From the NCBI GenBank assembly GCA_035294785.1, contig DATGKF010000081.1:1-52569 (forward strand): 52,569 bases of DNA. Reading direction: 5' to 3'. Source of the DNA: Poindextera sp035294785 (GTDB lineage Bacteria; Pseudomonadota; Alphaproteobacteria; Caulobacterales; Caulobacteraceae). Shown in pieces: positions 22,865-31,511 of the stretch. The translations under genes were made by a program, and so were the position numbers. Under the pieces are notes generated by a model. That model had not been told where the DNA came from, did not search any database, and worked only from the letters and a program-made list of their open reading frames with translations. Every line of letters begins with the position of its first letter. The stretch's first letter is position 1.

Positions 22865-24355
22865 TTATGGTTTCTTGAAGGGGGAGCCGCCGCCGAGACC
22901 CGGCAGGCCGCCGCCCGATGGATTGCCGCCGCCGAGGCCCGGGAGCGCGCCGGGGGCTTGGAGCTTGCCGGCGCCCATGGCTTTCAGCCGCTCCAGGTCG
23001 GCGCCGCCGGCGCCGGCGAGCGCGCCGGCCATGCGCGCGAAGCCCCTGCCGCCCTGGCGGCTCATCGACTTGACCATGTCCGACATCTGCCGGTGCTGCT
23101 TGAGCAGCCGGTTGATCTCCTGCACCTCGACGCCGGCGCCGGAGGCGACGCGCCGCTTGCGCGAGGCGTTCAGCACATCGGGCTTGCGCCGTTCGAGCTT
23201 GGTCATCGAGCCGATGATGGCTTCCTGGCGCTTGATCATCCGGTCGTCGATGCCGGCTTCGGAAATCTGCTTCTTCACCTTCTGCACGCCGGGCAGCATG
23301 CCCATCAGGCCCTCCATCCCGCCCATGCGGCGCATCTGGCGCAGCTGCTCGGCGAGATCGGTCAGGTCGAACTGGCCTTTGGCCAGCTTCTTGGCCATGC
23401 GCTCGGCGTCGGCCTGGTCGACCTCGGCGGCGGCCTTCTCCACCAGCGCCACGACGTCGCCCTGGCCGAGGATGCGGCCGGCGATCCGGCGCGCATCGAA
23501 GACATCGAGCGCGTCGATCGTCTCGCCGGTGGCGAGGAACTTGATCGGCAGGCCGGTGACGGCGCGCATGGACAGCGCCGCGCCGCCGCGCCCGTCGCCG
23601 TCGACGCGGGTCAGCACCATGCCGGTGAGCGGCAGGCGCTCGTGGAAGGCTTTGGCCGTTCGCACGGCGTCCTGACCGGTGAGGCTGTCGGCCACCAGGA
23701 GCGTCTCGGCCGGATTGGCGATGCGGGCGATCTCGGCCGCTTCGGCCATCATCGCCTCGTCCAGGGTCGTGCGGCCGGCGGTGTCGAGGATCAGGACGTC
23801 GTAACCGCCGAGGCGGGCTGCGGAGAGGGCGCGGCGGGCGATGTCGGCGGCGCTCTGGCCGGCGACGATCGGCAATGTCTCGACCTCGGCGCGGACGCCG
23901 AGCTGGGCCAGTTGCTCCATCGCCGCCGGACGGCGGGTGTCGAGCGAGGCCATGAGGACCTTCTTGCGCTCGGTCTTCGACAGCCGAAGCCCGAGCTTGG
24001 CCGAAAGCGTCGTCTTGCCCGAGCCCTGCAGGCCGGCCACCAGGATCACCACCGGCGGCGTGGCCGCCAGGTTGAGCGGCGCGGGCTCGTCGCCGCCCAG
24101 CGTCTCGACCAGGCAGTCGTGGACGATCTTCACCACCTGGTCGGCGGGGCGGACAGAGCGGACGACCGCTTCGCCCGTCGCCTGCTCGCGCGCCTTGGCG
24201 ACGAAATCGCGCGCCACCGGCAGGGCGACGTCCGCCTCGAGCAGCGCCACGCGCACTTCGCGCAGCGCCTCGTCGATGTCGCGTTCGGACAAGAGGCCGC
24301 GGCCGCCCAGGCGGTCGAAGACCCCGCTCAGCCGCTCGCTCAACGCCTCGAACAT
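22865..24355 (-). CDS. ffh: Signal recognition particle protein Ffh
   Basis: A 496-residue SRP54 GTPase that targets inner-membrane proteins with 4.5S RNA and FtsY. The N domain is a four-helix bundle. G motifs are GLQGSGKTT (G1), LDTRRPAA, DTAGR (G3) and LTRVDGDGRGGAAL (G4 region; TKxD is the usual form, so R-V is slightly divergent). The methionine-rich M domain contains MRRMGGMEGLMGMLPG and SRKRRVASGAGVEVQEINRLL. A Gly-rich C-terminal tail follows. No 4.5S RNA gene is nearby. The leader carries a strong hairpin at 24394-24421. Confidence 0.95.
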   Translation of the reverse strand: MFEALSERLSGVFDRLGGRGLLSERDIDEALREVRVALLEADVALPVARDFVAKAREQATGEAVVRSVRPADQVVKIVHDCLVETLGGDEPAPLNLAATPPVVILVAGLQGSGKTTLSAKLGLRLSKTERKKVLMASLDTRRPAAMEQLAQLGVRAEVETLPIVAGQSAADIARRALSAARLGGYDVLILDTAGRTTLDEAMMAEAAEIARIANPAETLLVADSLTGQDAVRTAKAFHERLPLTGMVLTRVDGDGRGGAALSMRAVTGLPIKFLATGETIDALDVFDARRIAGRILGQGDVVALVEKAAAEVDQADAERMAKKLAKGQFDLTDLAEQLRQMRRMGGMEGLMGMLPGVQKVKKQISEAGIDDRMIKRQEAIIGSMTKLERRKPDVLNASRKRRVASGAGVEVQEINRLLKQHRQMSDMVKSMSRQGGRGFARMAGALAGAGGADLERLKAMGAGKLQAPGALPGLGGGNPSGGGLPGLGGGSPFKKP

Positions 24356-24393
24356 GCACGTCCTTCCAAACCCGCTCGCGCAAACACAGATCG

Positions 24394-24421
24394 CCCCCGT
24401 GGACGATCACGTCGACGGGGG
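24394..24421 (-). promoter_or_regulatory. Strong stem-loop in the ffh 5' leader
   Basis: Positions 24394-24405 pair with 24410-24421 at 11 of 12 positions around the four-base loop 24406-24409. On the minus strand it lies about 38 nt before the ffh ATG. A smaller CCTGCC/GGCAGG hairpin (24438-24452) lies farther up. It could be a leader regulatory element or an upstream terminator, but no T-tract follows. The 246-nt gap up to the DUF4345 gene holds nothing else I recognise. Confidence 0.4.
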
Positions 24422-24601
24422 GCCTCGCCGCCCTCGTCCTGCCGTTGGCAGGGGTCGTGACGGTGGAGGGCGCGATCCGAGGGTTGCGCCGAAGTCGCGG
24501 GCTGATACGCCGCGCGCGTGCGCCGGTCAATGACGAGGCCGCCCTGCGGCGAGCGCAACAAAGATGTAGACAGCCCGTCCAGACCCTCGTTCGGTGGCCC
24601 G

Positions 24602-25018
24602 ATGGAAAGACGTTTGTTGCAGCTCCTGGTCGCCGTCGCCGGCCTCGTGCCGGTCGGCGGCGGTATGCTGCTGGCGCTCTGGGGCGCCGGCGCGATGGGC
24701 GAGATCGTGCGCGCCGACCTGGACAGCCACCTGCGGTATCTCTCGGGCCTCTTGGCGGCGATCGGGGTCGCTTATTGGACCGCCATTCCAGAGATCGAGA
24801 AGGAGGGCGCCAAGATCGGCCTCCTGACCGCGATCGTCGTCGCCGGCGGGTTCGCGCGCGCGGTCGGGGTGTTGATCATGGGCCCGCCTGGGCCGCTGAT
24901 GACTGGGGCATTGGGGATGGAGCTCGTGGTCGCCCCGGCGATCTACTTCTGGCAGCTCCGCATCCAGCGGGCCGCCGCGACGCCCGCGCCCGTGGACGCT
25001 GCCGCGCCCCAGGACTAA
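24602..25018 (+). CDS. DUF4345 family membrane protein
   Basis: A 138-residue protein with four hydrophobic segments: LLQLLVAVAGLVPVGGGMLLAL, LSGLLAAIGVAYWTAIP, IGLLTAIVVAGGFARAVGVLIM and a last one ending in YFWQLRIQ. The pattern and the HLRYLSG...GVAYW segment fit DUF4345. The ATG at 24602 is preferred; the open frame upstream has no family features. It sits 9 nt before murI and could be cotranscribed. Function unknown. Confidence 0.75.
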   Translation: MERRLLQLLVAVAGLVPVGGGMLLALWGAGAMGEIVRADLDSHLRYLSGLLAAIGVAYWTAIPEIEKEGAKIGLLTAIVVAGGFARAVGVLIMGPPGPLMTGALGMELVVAPAIYFWQLRIQRAAATPAPVDAAAPQD

Positions 25019-25027
25019 AGCCCGCGC

Positions 25028-25885
25028 ATGGCGATCGGGGTGTTCGATTCGGGGATTGGGGGCCTGAGCGTGCACCACGCCCTGGTCGATCGCCTGAAGC
25101 GCGCCGACTTCGTCTTCCTCGCCGACCAGGCCAACATGCCCTACGGCGGGCGCGGCGGCGAAGAGATCGTGGCTCTCACCCGCGCCGGCTGCGAGCGGCT
25201 GTTCGACGAGGGCTGCGATCTCGTCATCCTGGCCTGCAACACCGCCGCCGCCATCGCGCTTCGGCGGCTGCAACAGACGTGGCTGCCAGGCTATCGGCGC
25301 GAGAGCGGCCGGCCCGTGAACGTGCTCGGCCTGATCGTGCCCACGATCGAGGCGGCCACCGGCCTGCCCTGGGCCTATGAGCGCGACGGCCGCGACGACG
25401 GCATGAAGCCGGAAAAGCTCGACGTGGTCGGCATCTTCTCCACGCCGGCGACCGCGGCCAGCCGCGTCTACGAGATCGAGATCGACAAGCGGAAGCCGGA
25501 TCTGGCCGTTTTCTCCGAAGGCTGCCCCGAGCTGGCGCGGATGATCGAGGCCGGCGCGCCGAACGCCGAGCTGGCGGCGGTGGTGGAGGGCCACGCCAGG
25601 GCGCTGGCGACCCGCATCGGCCGCCCGCCCGACCGTGCGGTGCTGGGCTGCACCCACTATGAGATCATCGCCGACCTCTTCCGAGCGGCGCTGCCGCCCG
25701 GCACCCCGCTGATCCACCAGCCGGGCGCGGTGGCGGACGCGATCGAACGCTACATGGAGCGCCATCCGGAGTACGACGCCGGGACGGGCGGGGCCCGGCG
25801 CTTCTTGACCACGGGCGCGCCGGGGCAGCAGAACGGGTTGGTCGAGGCCTTCTGGGGCGGTCCGCTCCGCTTCGAGGCGGCCTAG
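25028..25885 (+). CDS. murI: Glutamate racemase MurI
   Basis: A 285-residue cytosolic racemase that makes D-glutamate for peptidoglycan. It shows FDSGIGGLSV with Asp7, ADQANMPYG, the catalytic ACNTAAA (Cys70) and GCTHYEII (Cys208), the two-cysteine mechanism of cofactor-independent racemases. There is an insertion of about 15 residues after VPTIEAATG (WAYERDGRDDGMKPEK) compared with the E. coli type. The gene is 9 nt after the DUF4345 gene and 26 nt before the SRPBCC gene. Confidence 0.94.
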   Translation: MAIGVFDSGIGGLSVHHALVDRLKRADFVFLADQANMPYGGRGGEEIVALTRAGCERLFDEGCDLVILACNTAAAIALRRLQQTWLPGYRRESGRPVNVLGLIVPTIEAATGLPWAYERDGRDDGMKPEKLDVVGIFSTPATAASRVYEIEIDKRKPDLAVFSEGCPELARMIEAGAPNAELAAVVEGHARALATRIGRPPDRAVLGCTHYEIIADLFRAALPPGTPLIHQPGAVADAIERYMERHPEYDAGTGGARRFLTTGAPGQQNGLVEAFWGGPLRFEAA

Positions 25886-25911
25886 CCAGCGGCGCCGCGG
25901 GGGAAGCCAGC

Positions 25912-26439
25912 ATGCGCGCACTGATCGCAATCGTGATTCTGATCGGCCTGGCCGCGCCTGCGCGCGCGGCGGTCGTTGCGTCCAGCGAGACTGGCTTCGA
26001 GGTGCGGGAAGACGTCCAGATCGCCGCCCCGCCGGCGAAGGTCTATGCGGCGATCGGGGCGATCGGACGGTGGTGGTCAAGCGAGCACACCTACTCGCAC
26101 GATGCGAGGAACCTGACGCTCGATCTCGTCGGCGGCGGCTGTCAGTGCGAGCGGCTGTCGGGCGGCGGGTCGGCGCGCCACATGACCGTCATCCTGGCCG
26201 TCCCGGGCCAGCTGGTTCGGCTGGAGGGCGCGCTCGGCCCGCTGGCGACCACCGGCGGGACGGGTCACCTGACCTATGCCCTCACGCCCAAAGACGGCGG
26301 GACGGCGCTGAGCGTCACCTACGTCTTCGGCGGATACGCGAGCGATGGACTGGCCCACTGGGCGGGGCCGGTCGACGGGGTCCTGGGCGTGCAGATCGCG
26401 CGGCTGAGGCGCTACGTCGAGACGGGCAAGCCGGACTAG
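25912..26439 (+). CDS. Exported SRPBCC (START-like) domain protein
   Basis: A 175-residue protein with a signal peptide (MRALIAIVILIGLAAPARA, cleavage near residue 19). The mature part is like the SRPBCC/polyketide cyclase fold: VQIAAPPAKVYAAIGAIGRWW near the start, a central THLTYAL-like strand (GHLTYALTPKDGGTALSVTYVF) and the long C-terminal helix HWAGPVDGVLGVQIARLRRYVE. Ligand unknown. The WW-SEHTYSHDA region suggests an aromatic pocket edge. The TAG overlaps the trmB TAG (CTAG at 26436-26439). Confidence 0.8.
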   Translation: MRALIAIVILIGLAAPARAAVVASSETGFEVREDVQIAAPPAKVYAAIGAIGRWWSSEHTYSHDARNLTLDLVGGGCQCERLSGGGSARHMTVILAVPGQLVRLEGALGPLATTGGTGHLTYALTPKDGGTALSVTYVFGGYASDGLAHWAGPVDGVLGVQIARLRRYVETGKPD

Positions 26440-27089
26440 CGGCGCTCGAACTCCAGGAAGATCGGGGGCGTGTCGCCCAACGCCTTCGCTTCGTAACGCG
26501 TGCTGACGTGGTCGGCCGGCGGCGATCGCCAGTCGGCGGCGCGCTCGGCGGTCCAGCGCCACGCGGGCGAACCCAGCATGCGCTCGAGCGTCCAGGCGGC
26601 GTAGGCGCGCCAGTCGGTGGCGAAACGCAGCCGCCCGCCCGGCGCGACCGCGACAGCCAACGCGGCGATGAAATCATCCTGCATCAGCCGGCGCTTGTGA
26701 TGGCGCGTCTTTGGCCAGGGGTCGGGGAACAGAACAAAGACGCGGGCGATCGAGCCGGGCGCCAGGCGCGGGACAAGCTCGCGGGCGTCGCCCTGCAGGA
26801 GCCGCACGTTCTGCAAGCCGAGCCGATCGATGTGGGCGAGCGCGCTCGCCACCCCGTTCAGGAACGGCTCGACGCCCAGCAGAAGAACCGCGGGACGCGC
26901 GGCGGCCTGCGCGGCCATGTGCTCGCCGCCGCCGAAACCGATCTCGAGCCAGGCCTCGGCTGCGTTCGGGGCAAGCGCCGTCGGGTCGATCGACCCTCCC
27001 GGCAGGGCGAGCTGCGGCAGCCGTTCGGCGATCAGCCGCGCCTGGTTGGGCTTGAGCGCGCGGCCCTTGACCCGCCCGTAGCTGCGCAG
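26436..27089 (-). CDS. trmB: tRNA (guanine-N7)-methyltransferase TrmB (no canonical start)
   Basis: A Rossmann-fold methyltransferase for m7G46. The essential SAM motif EIGFGGGEH, VEPFLNG, LLQGDARELVP and the catalytic VFVLFPDPWPKTRHHKRRL are all present. The first in-frame ATG (26918) comes after the SAM motif and cannot be the start. The conserved N-terminus RSYGRVKGRALKPNQARL lies upstream, and no ATG, GTG or TTG occurs in frame back to a TGA near 27190. I placed the start at CTG 27089; ATC 27101 after GGGGCGGGG is the main alternative. It directly follows the XRE gene, where metK usually stands. Confidence 0.85.
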   Translation of the reverse strand: MRSYGRVKGRALKPNQARLIAERLPQLALPGGSIDPTALAPNAAEAWLEIGFGGGEHMAAQAAARPAVLLLGVEPFLNGVASALAHIDRLGLQNVRLLQGDARELVPRLAPGSIARVFVLFPDPWPKTRHHKRRLMQDDFIAALAVAVAPGGRLRFATDWRAYAAWTLERMLGSPAWRWTAERAADWRSPPADHVSTRYEAKALGDTPPIFLEFERR

Positions 27090-27123
27090 CGGCGTCCGGA
27101 TCTCGGCCCCGCCCCGAACGGCT

Positions 27124-27567
27124 TCAGCTCTCGGCTTCGCCGAAGGCGTCGGCTTCGCCCGCGTCGACCAGAGAACGGATGAGTTCGATCAACCGCCGGC
27201 GTACGCGCCGCTGCGGCAGGCGCGCGAACAGGCCCGCCAGGTCGAGGCCTTCGGGGCTCAGCAGGAAATCGCGCGCGTGGGACGGCAGGCCAGGATCGCC
27301 ATCGCCCGCCTCCTCTGTCGGATCGGCCAGCCCTTCGAAGAACCAGCCGACCGGGGCTTTCAGCGCGCGGGCGATCTCATAGAGCTTCGAGGCGCTGATG
27401 CGGTTCGCGCCCCGCTCATATTTCTGCACCTGCTGGAAGGTCAGGCCCAGCGCGTCCGCCAGCCTCTCCTGGCTCATCCGCAACGCCTTTCGCCGGAAAC
27501 GCACCTGCAGGCCGACATGAACATCGATCGGATTGGGCGCCCGATCAGCGTCCGCCTTTGCAACCAT
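27124..27567 (-). CDS. XRE-family helix-turn-helix regulator
   Basis: A 147-residue DNA-binding protein. The HTH spans about residues 16-70, with RRKALRMSQERLADALGL, then TFQQVQKYERGANRISASKLYEIARAL. The C-terminal half is a helical dimerisation-like part. This type of regulator is a regular member of the lnt-metK-trmB neighbourhood in alphaproteobacteria. It starts 28 nt after the lnt stop. The C-terminal DNA is a run of GAAGCCGA-type repeats (GEADAFGEAES). Confidence 0.88.
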   Translation of the reverse strand: MVAKADADRAPNPIDVHVGLQVRFRRKALRMSQERLADALGLTFQQVQKYERGANRISASKLYEIARALKAPVGWFFEGLADPTEEAGDGDPGLPSHARDFLLSPEGLDLAGLFARLPQRRVRRRLIELIRSLVDAGEADAFGEAES

Positions 27568-27595
27568 GGAACCGCTACTCTCTGACTGTTCGACT

Positions 27596-29248
27596 TCAGT
27601 CCCCGGCCATGCCCGCTTTGCGATAGGAACCGGCCGCTGTCACCCGTTTTTCGCGCGAAAAGGCGCGCGAACCGACGCCCAGCGCAGCGAACAGGGCCGA
27701 GATCAGCATCATGGCGACGAAAGACGCCTCGCCGAAGCGATCGAAGAGGGTCGGCGGAAGGGCCGGCGGCAAGACCGCGTCGACCACCCCGGCGCGCCCC
27801 TGATCGAGGCGCGCCTGAACGCGGCCGAACGCGTCGATCACCGCGGATACGCCGGTCGGCGTGGCGCGGACGATCGGCAGCCCTTCCTCGATCGCCCGGT
27901 AGCTGGCGAGATTGAGGTGCTGGATCGGGCCGTAGGTGCCGCCGAACCAGGCGTCGTCGGAGACATTGACGATCCACGCCGCACGCCGGCCGGAGGCGAT
28001 CGCGCCCTCGCGCGCGAAGCCGGGGTAGAGGGACTCATAGCAGATGAGCGGCTGGACGAGCGGCGCGCCCGGCAGCGCCAGCGGCCGCGGCCGCGGCCCG
28101 GCGCTGAACCCGGCACCGACGTGGGTCAGATCCTCGATGTGCAGTGGCGCGAGCCATCGCGCGAGCGGCAGGTACTCGCCGAACGGCACCAGGCGGAACT
28201 TGTCGTAGAGGGCGACGGCCCTGAGCCCGTCGCCATCGCGCGCGACCGCGATCAGGCTGTTGAAGTAGACATATCCATCCGGCGCATAGACGCCGGGCGG
28301 GGCCGGCGCGCGGCGATAGCCGCCGGTGAGCAGCAGCTGTCCGGGCTGGAGCGCCTGGGCGATCTCCGCCGCCTGCCAGTCGCCCTTCGAGAGATAGTCG
28401 TCGAACGGCCCCGGGATCGCCCGTTCCGGCCAGACGATGATGTCGGGGCGTCGCGCGGCCGGCCGGGCCGTCAGCGTGACGTGGGCCTCGACCGTCGCCC
28501 AGTAGCTTTGCGTGTCGTAGCTGGGGAGCTCGGGCAGGTCGGGCTGCACGATGCGCACGACCGGCCGCGTTTCGGATGCGGCCGATGTCACGCCCATCCG
28601 CGCCGCGCCGAAGGCGTAGAGCGCGACGAGCGCGAGAGCGGCCGCCAGGCATGCCATCGCGCCGCGCCGCCAGCGCCCGGCGTCGAAGAGCAGCACTGGC
28701 GTCGCGGCGATGGCGACCGTGATCCAGCTCAAACCGTAGGCGCCGACGAGCGCCGCGCCCTCGGACGGCGGCGAGCCGGCCCGCCAGGCCTCGCCCGGCA
28801 GATCCCACGGGAAGCCGGTGAGGAGATGGCCGCGCAGCCACTCGAACGCCATCACGGCGCCGGCGAAGACGAGCGGCCGGACGAGGCCGCCGGGCGCGAT
28901 CCAACGGTATGAAAGGGCGGCGGCGCCCCAGAAGAGCCCAAGCCCGCTCGCCAGCAGCGCGACGGCGAAAGGCGCCATCCAGCCCTGTTCGGCGGCGTCC
29001 ACCTGGAAGGCCTGCCAGACCCAACCGGCGGAGACGGCGAAGAACGCCGTTCCCGCAAGCCAGCCGCGCCAGAAGGCGCTCCGGAGCGGCCGCGCCGCCG
29101 ACGCCCGCTCGGCCAGCGCCATGATCAGCGCGAACCCGCCGAGGCCCGGCAGCAGGCCGAAGGGCGGGAAGGCGAGGGCGATCGCGAGCCCGGCGGCGAC
29201 GGCCAGCGCCGCGCTGCTCAGCCGTCCCAGCGCGGCCTCAGCCGCCAT
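27596..29248 (-). CDS. lnt: Apolipoprotein N-acyltransferase Lnt
   Basis: A 550-residue inner-membrane enzyme that adds the third acyl chain to lipoproteins. The N-terminal half has about six membrane segments, including LAVAAGLAIALAFPPFGLLP. The periplasmic nitrilase domain carries the triad Glu275 (IIVWPERAIPG), Lys350 (YDKFRLVPFGEYLP) and Cys403 (LICYESLYP), and SDDAWFGGTYGP follows. A last membrane segment is near the C-terminus. The ATG overlaps the corC stop by 11 nt. The window has likely clients: PhnD, IorB and the 34.4-kb lipoprotein. Confidence 0.95.
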   Translation of the reverse strand: MAAEAALGRLSSAALAVAAGLAIALAFPPFGLLPGLGGFALIMALAERASAARPLRSAFWRGWLAGTAFFAVSAGWVWQAFQVDAAEQGWMAPFAVALLASGLGLFWGAAALSYRWIAPGGLVRPLVFAGAVMAFEWLRGHLLTGFPWDLPGEAWRAGSPPSEGAALVGAYGLSWITVAIAATPVLLFDAGRWRRGAMACLAAALALVALYAFGAARMGVTSAASETRPVVRIVQPDLPELPSYDTQSYWATVEAHVTLTARPAARRPDIIVWPERAIPGPFDDYLSKGDWQAAEIAQALQPGQLLLTGGYRRAPAPPGVYAPDGYVYFNSLIAVARDGDGLRAVALYDKFRLVPFGEYLPLARWLAPLHIEDLTHVGAGFSAGPRPRPLALPGAPLVQPLICYESLYPGFAREGAIASGRRAAWIVNVSDDAWFGGTYGPIQHLNLASYRAIEEGLPIVRATPTGVSAVIDAFGRVQARLDQGRAGVVDAVLPPALPPTLFDRFGEASFVAMMLISALFAALGVGSRAFSREKRVTAAGSYRKAGMAGD

Positions 29249-30098
29249 CGGCGGGCGCGTCTTCGGGCGCGGCCGGCGGCTCGTGCGGACGCACGCGCAG
29301 CCGCTTCACCCGCCGCGGATCGGCGTCGGTCACCTCGAAGTCGAAGCCGTCGGGGTGGGCGATCACCTCGCCCCGCTGGGGCACGCGGCCCGCAAGCGCG
29401 CTGACCAGGCCGGCCACCGTGTCGATGTCCTCGTCGAGGTCGGGCGGCGTCAAGGTGCGTTCCATCGCGGCTTCCAGGTCCTCGAGCGGGGCGCGGCCGT
29501 CCGCCTCGATCAGCCCGCCGGGGCGAACGACGACCGCGGCGCGCACAGCCTCGTCGTGCTCGTCGTCGATCTCGCCGACCACCGCCTCGATCAGATCCTC
29601 GAGCGTGACGAGGCCGTCGGTGCCGCCGAACTCATCGATGATCAGCGCCATGTGGATGCGGCTGGTCTGCATCTTGAGCAGCAGGTCGGCCGCGCGCATC
29701 GAGCCGGGCGCGTAGAGCACCTCGCGCCGGAGCCGCCGCAGCACCGGCTCGTCAGGGGCCGGGCGGATCGACTCATCGACCATCATCTTGAAGACGTCCT
29801 TCACGTGCACCTGGCCGATCGGATCGTCGAGCGTCTCGCGGTAGATCGGCATGCGCGTGTGTTCCGCCTCGAGAAACCGCGCCAGGAGTTCGGCGAACGG
29901 GCAGGCGATCTCGACCGCGACGATGTCGGCGCGCGGGGTCATCACCTCCTCGACGCGCAGGGTCTTGAAGGCCTCCGCCTGATCGACGAGGTCGACCGAC
30001 CCGTCCGGCGCGGCCGGCGCGGCCGGCGGCGCGCCACGGCGCAGGCGGCGGACGAAGGCGCGCAAACCCCGGCTCTGGCGCGGCGGCGGCTCAGACAT
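29238..30098 (-). CDS. corC: CBS-domain transporter-associated protein (CorC/TlyC family)
   Basis: A 286-residue cytosolic protein of the CorC/hemolysin C type. Two CBS domains follow VEEVMTPRADIVAVE and extend through YRETLDDPIGQVHVKDVF and IDEFGGTDGLVTLEDLIEAVVGEIDDEHDE. The CorC_HlyC transporter-associated domain is at the C-terminus (IEADGRAPLEDLEAAM...VPQRGEVIAHPDGFDFEV). The DUF21 membrane part is absent, as in CorC/YbeX. The ATG at 30098 lies inside the last codons of ybeY (8-nt overlap). Proposed role is ion efflux or ribosome-linked; not resolved from sequence. Confidence 0.92.
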   Translation of the reverse strand: MSEPPPRQSRGLRAFVRRLRRGAPPAAPAAPDGSVDLVDQAEAFKTLRVEEVMTPRADIVAVEIACPFAELLARFLEAEHTRMPIYRETLDDPIGQVHVKDVFKMMVDESIRPAPDEPVLRRLRREVLYAPGSMRAADLLLKMQTSRIHMALIIDEFGGTDGLVTLEDLIEAVVGEIDDEHDEAVRAAVVVRPGGLIEADGRAPLEDLEAAMERTLTPPDLDEDIDTVAGLVSALAGRVPQRGEVIAHPDGFDFEVTDADPRRVKRLRVRPHEPPAAPEDAPADGG

Positions 30099-30555
30099 CG
30101 GCCGGCTCGTCGGCGTAGGGATCCGGCACGCCGAGGGTCGCCAGGATGCCGCGTTCGGCCGCCTCCATCGCCGCAGCCTCGGCGTCGGCCGCGTGATCGT
30201 AGCCCAGAAGGTGAAGGACGCCGTGCACGGTGAGGTGCTGCAGGTGGTGAGCCAGCGGCTTGCCCTGGGCTGCGGCTTCGGCCGCGCAGACGCCAAAGGC
30301 CAGCGCGATGTCGCCGGCGTGCTCGCGCGCGCCGGACGAGGCCGGAAACGACAGCACGTTGGTCGCCTTGTCCTGGTCGCGGAAGCGCGCGTTCAGCGCC
30401 CGCACGGCGCCGTCGTCGGCCAGCAGGATGGCGACGTCGCCATGGGCGGCCGTGGCGACGCGGGCGAGGGCGGCGACCGCCGCCGCCTCGGCCAGGGCGG
30501 CGGCGTCGGGCAAGGCCGCGGTCCAGGCGGGGTCGGCGACCTCGACCTCGATCAT
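30091..30555 (-). CDS. ybeY: Endoribonuclease YbeY
   Basis: A 154-residue metal-dependent RNase for 16S rRNA 3' maturation and ribosome quality control. The zinc motif HGVLHLLGYDH gives His111, His115 and His121, and FRDQDKATNVLSFP is the family block before it. The ATG at 30555 overlaps the phoH stop by 4 nt (ATGA). It sits between phoH and corC as in most bacteria. Confidence 0.95.
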   Translation of the reverse strand: MIEVEVADPAWTAALPDAAALAEAAAVAALARVATAAHGDVAILLADDGAVRALNARFRDQDKATNVLSFPASSGAREHAGDIALAFGVCAAEAAAQGKPLAHHLQHLTVHGVLHLLGYDHAADAEAAAMEAAERGILATLGVPDPYADEPADV

Positions 30556-31511
30556 CGCTTCGCCTTGGCCGCGTCGGCGTCGTAGGCGCGCACGATCGTC
30601 TCCACCAGCGGGTGGCGGACCACGTCGGCGGCGGAGAAGCGGGCGACGGCGACGCCGTCCACGCCTTCGAGGAGTCCGATGGCGTGCTCGAGCCCTGAGT
30701 CGGAGCGATTGACGAGGTCGACCTGGCTGGGGTCGCCCGTCACCGCCATGCGCGCGCCTTCGCCCAGACGGGTCAGCACCATCTTCATCTGCAGGCGCGT
30801 GGCGTTCTGCGCTTCGTCGACGATGACGAAAGCGTGGTTCAGCGTGCGGCCGCGCATGAAGGCGATGGGCGCAACCTCGATCTTGCCCCGGTCCCGGCGC
30901 CGGCGCAGCGGCTCGGCGCCCAGGATGTCGGAGAGCGCCTCCCACACCGGCGCCATGTAGGGATCGACCTTCTCGTTCATGTCGCCGGGCAGAAAGCCCA
31001 GCCGTTCGCCGGCTTCGACCGCCGGGCGGGCGATGACCAGCCGGTCGACCTGGCCGCCGAGCAGCAGCGCCGCGCCGTGGGCGACGGCGAGGAAGGTCTT
31101 GCCCGTGCCCGCCGGCCCGGCGGCGAAGACCAGGTCGTTCCTGGCCATGAGATCGAGGTAGACGGCCTGCGCGGCTGTTTTCGGCGCGACCGCGCCGCGC
31201 CGGCCGAGCGGGATCTGCGCGCCGCCGACGCCGGCCGCCGCATCGCCGCCGCGCGCCACGGCGAGCGCCGCGCGAACGTCGGCCTCGCCGACCTGGCGTC
31301 CGCTATCGGCCTGCTCGGCCAACGCGCGTATGCCCCGCTTGGCCGCGGCGCGCGCCTTGGCGTCGCCGGCCAGCGACACCCCGCCCCCGGGCGTCTCCAT
31401 GAGCACATGGAAAGCGTCCTCGATCAGCGCCGCATGGCGGCTGTTCGGGCCAGAGACCGCGCGGACGGCGGCGTCGGAGAGCGGCACGAACTCGCGGGTG
31501 TCGCGGCTCAA
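30552..31511 (-). CDS. ybeZ: PhoH-like ATPase (YbeZ)
   Basis: A 319-residue cytosolic P-loop protein. Walker A is GPAGTGKT (132-139), followed by VIARPAVEAGERLGFLPGDMNEKVDPY, the Walker B HAFVIVDEAQN and VTGDPSQVDL. It is often paired with YbeY in RNA metabolism. The N-terminus begins MSRDTREF from a TTG that overlaps the miaB stop (TTGA), a less common form of the 4-nt overlap. Confidence 0.93.
   Translation of the reverse strand: MSRDTREFVPLSDAAVRAVSGPNSRHAALIEDAFHVLMETPGGGVSLAGDAKARAAAKRGIRALAEQADSGRQVGEADVRAALAVARGGDAAAGVGGAQIPLGRRGAVAPKTAAQAVYLDLMARNDLVFAAGPAGTGKTFLAVAHGAALLLGGQVDRLVIARPAVEAGERLGFLPGDMNEKVDPYMAPVWEALSDILGAEPLRRRRDRGKIEVAPIAFMRGRTLNHAFVIVDEAQNATRLQMKMVLTRLGEGARMAVTGDPSQVDLVNRSDSGLEHAIGLLEGVDGVAVARFSAADVVRHPLVETIVRAYDADAAKAKR

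Noticed and set aside
30556..30945. An in-frame extension upstream of ybeY.
   Set aside because: It overlaps phoH in another frame with no family sequence. ATG 30555 gives the normal YbeY length and a 4-nt coupling overlap.
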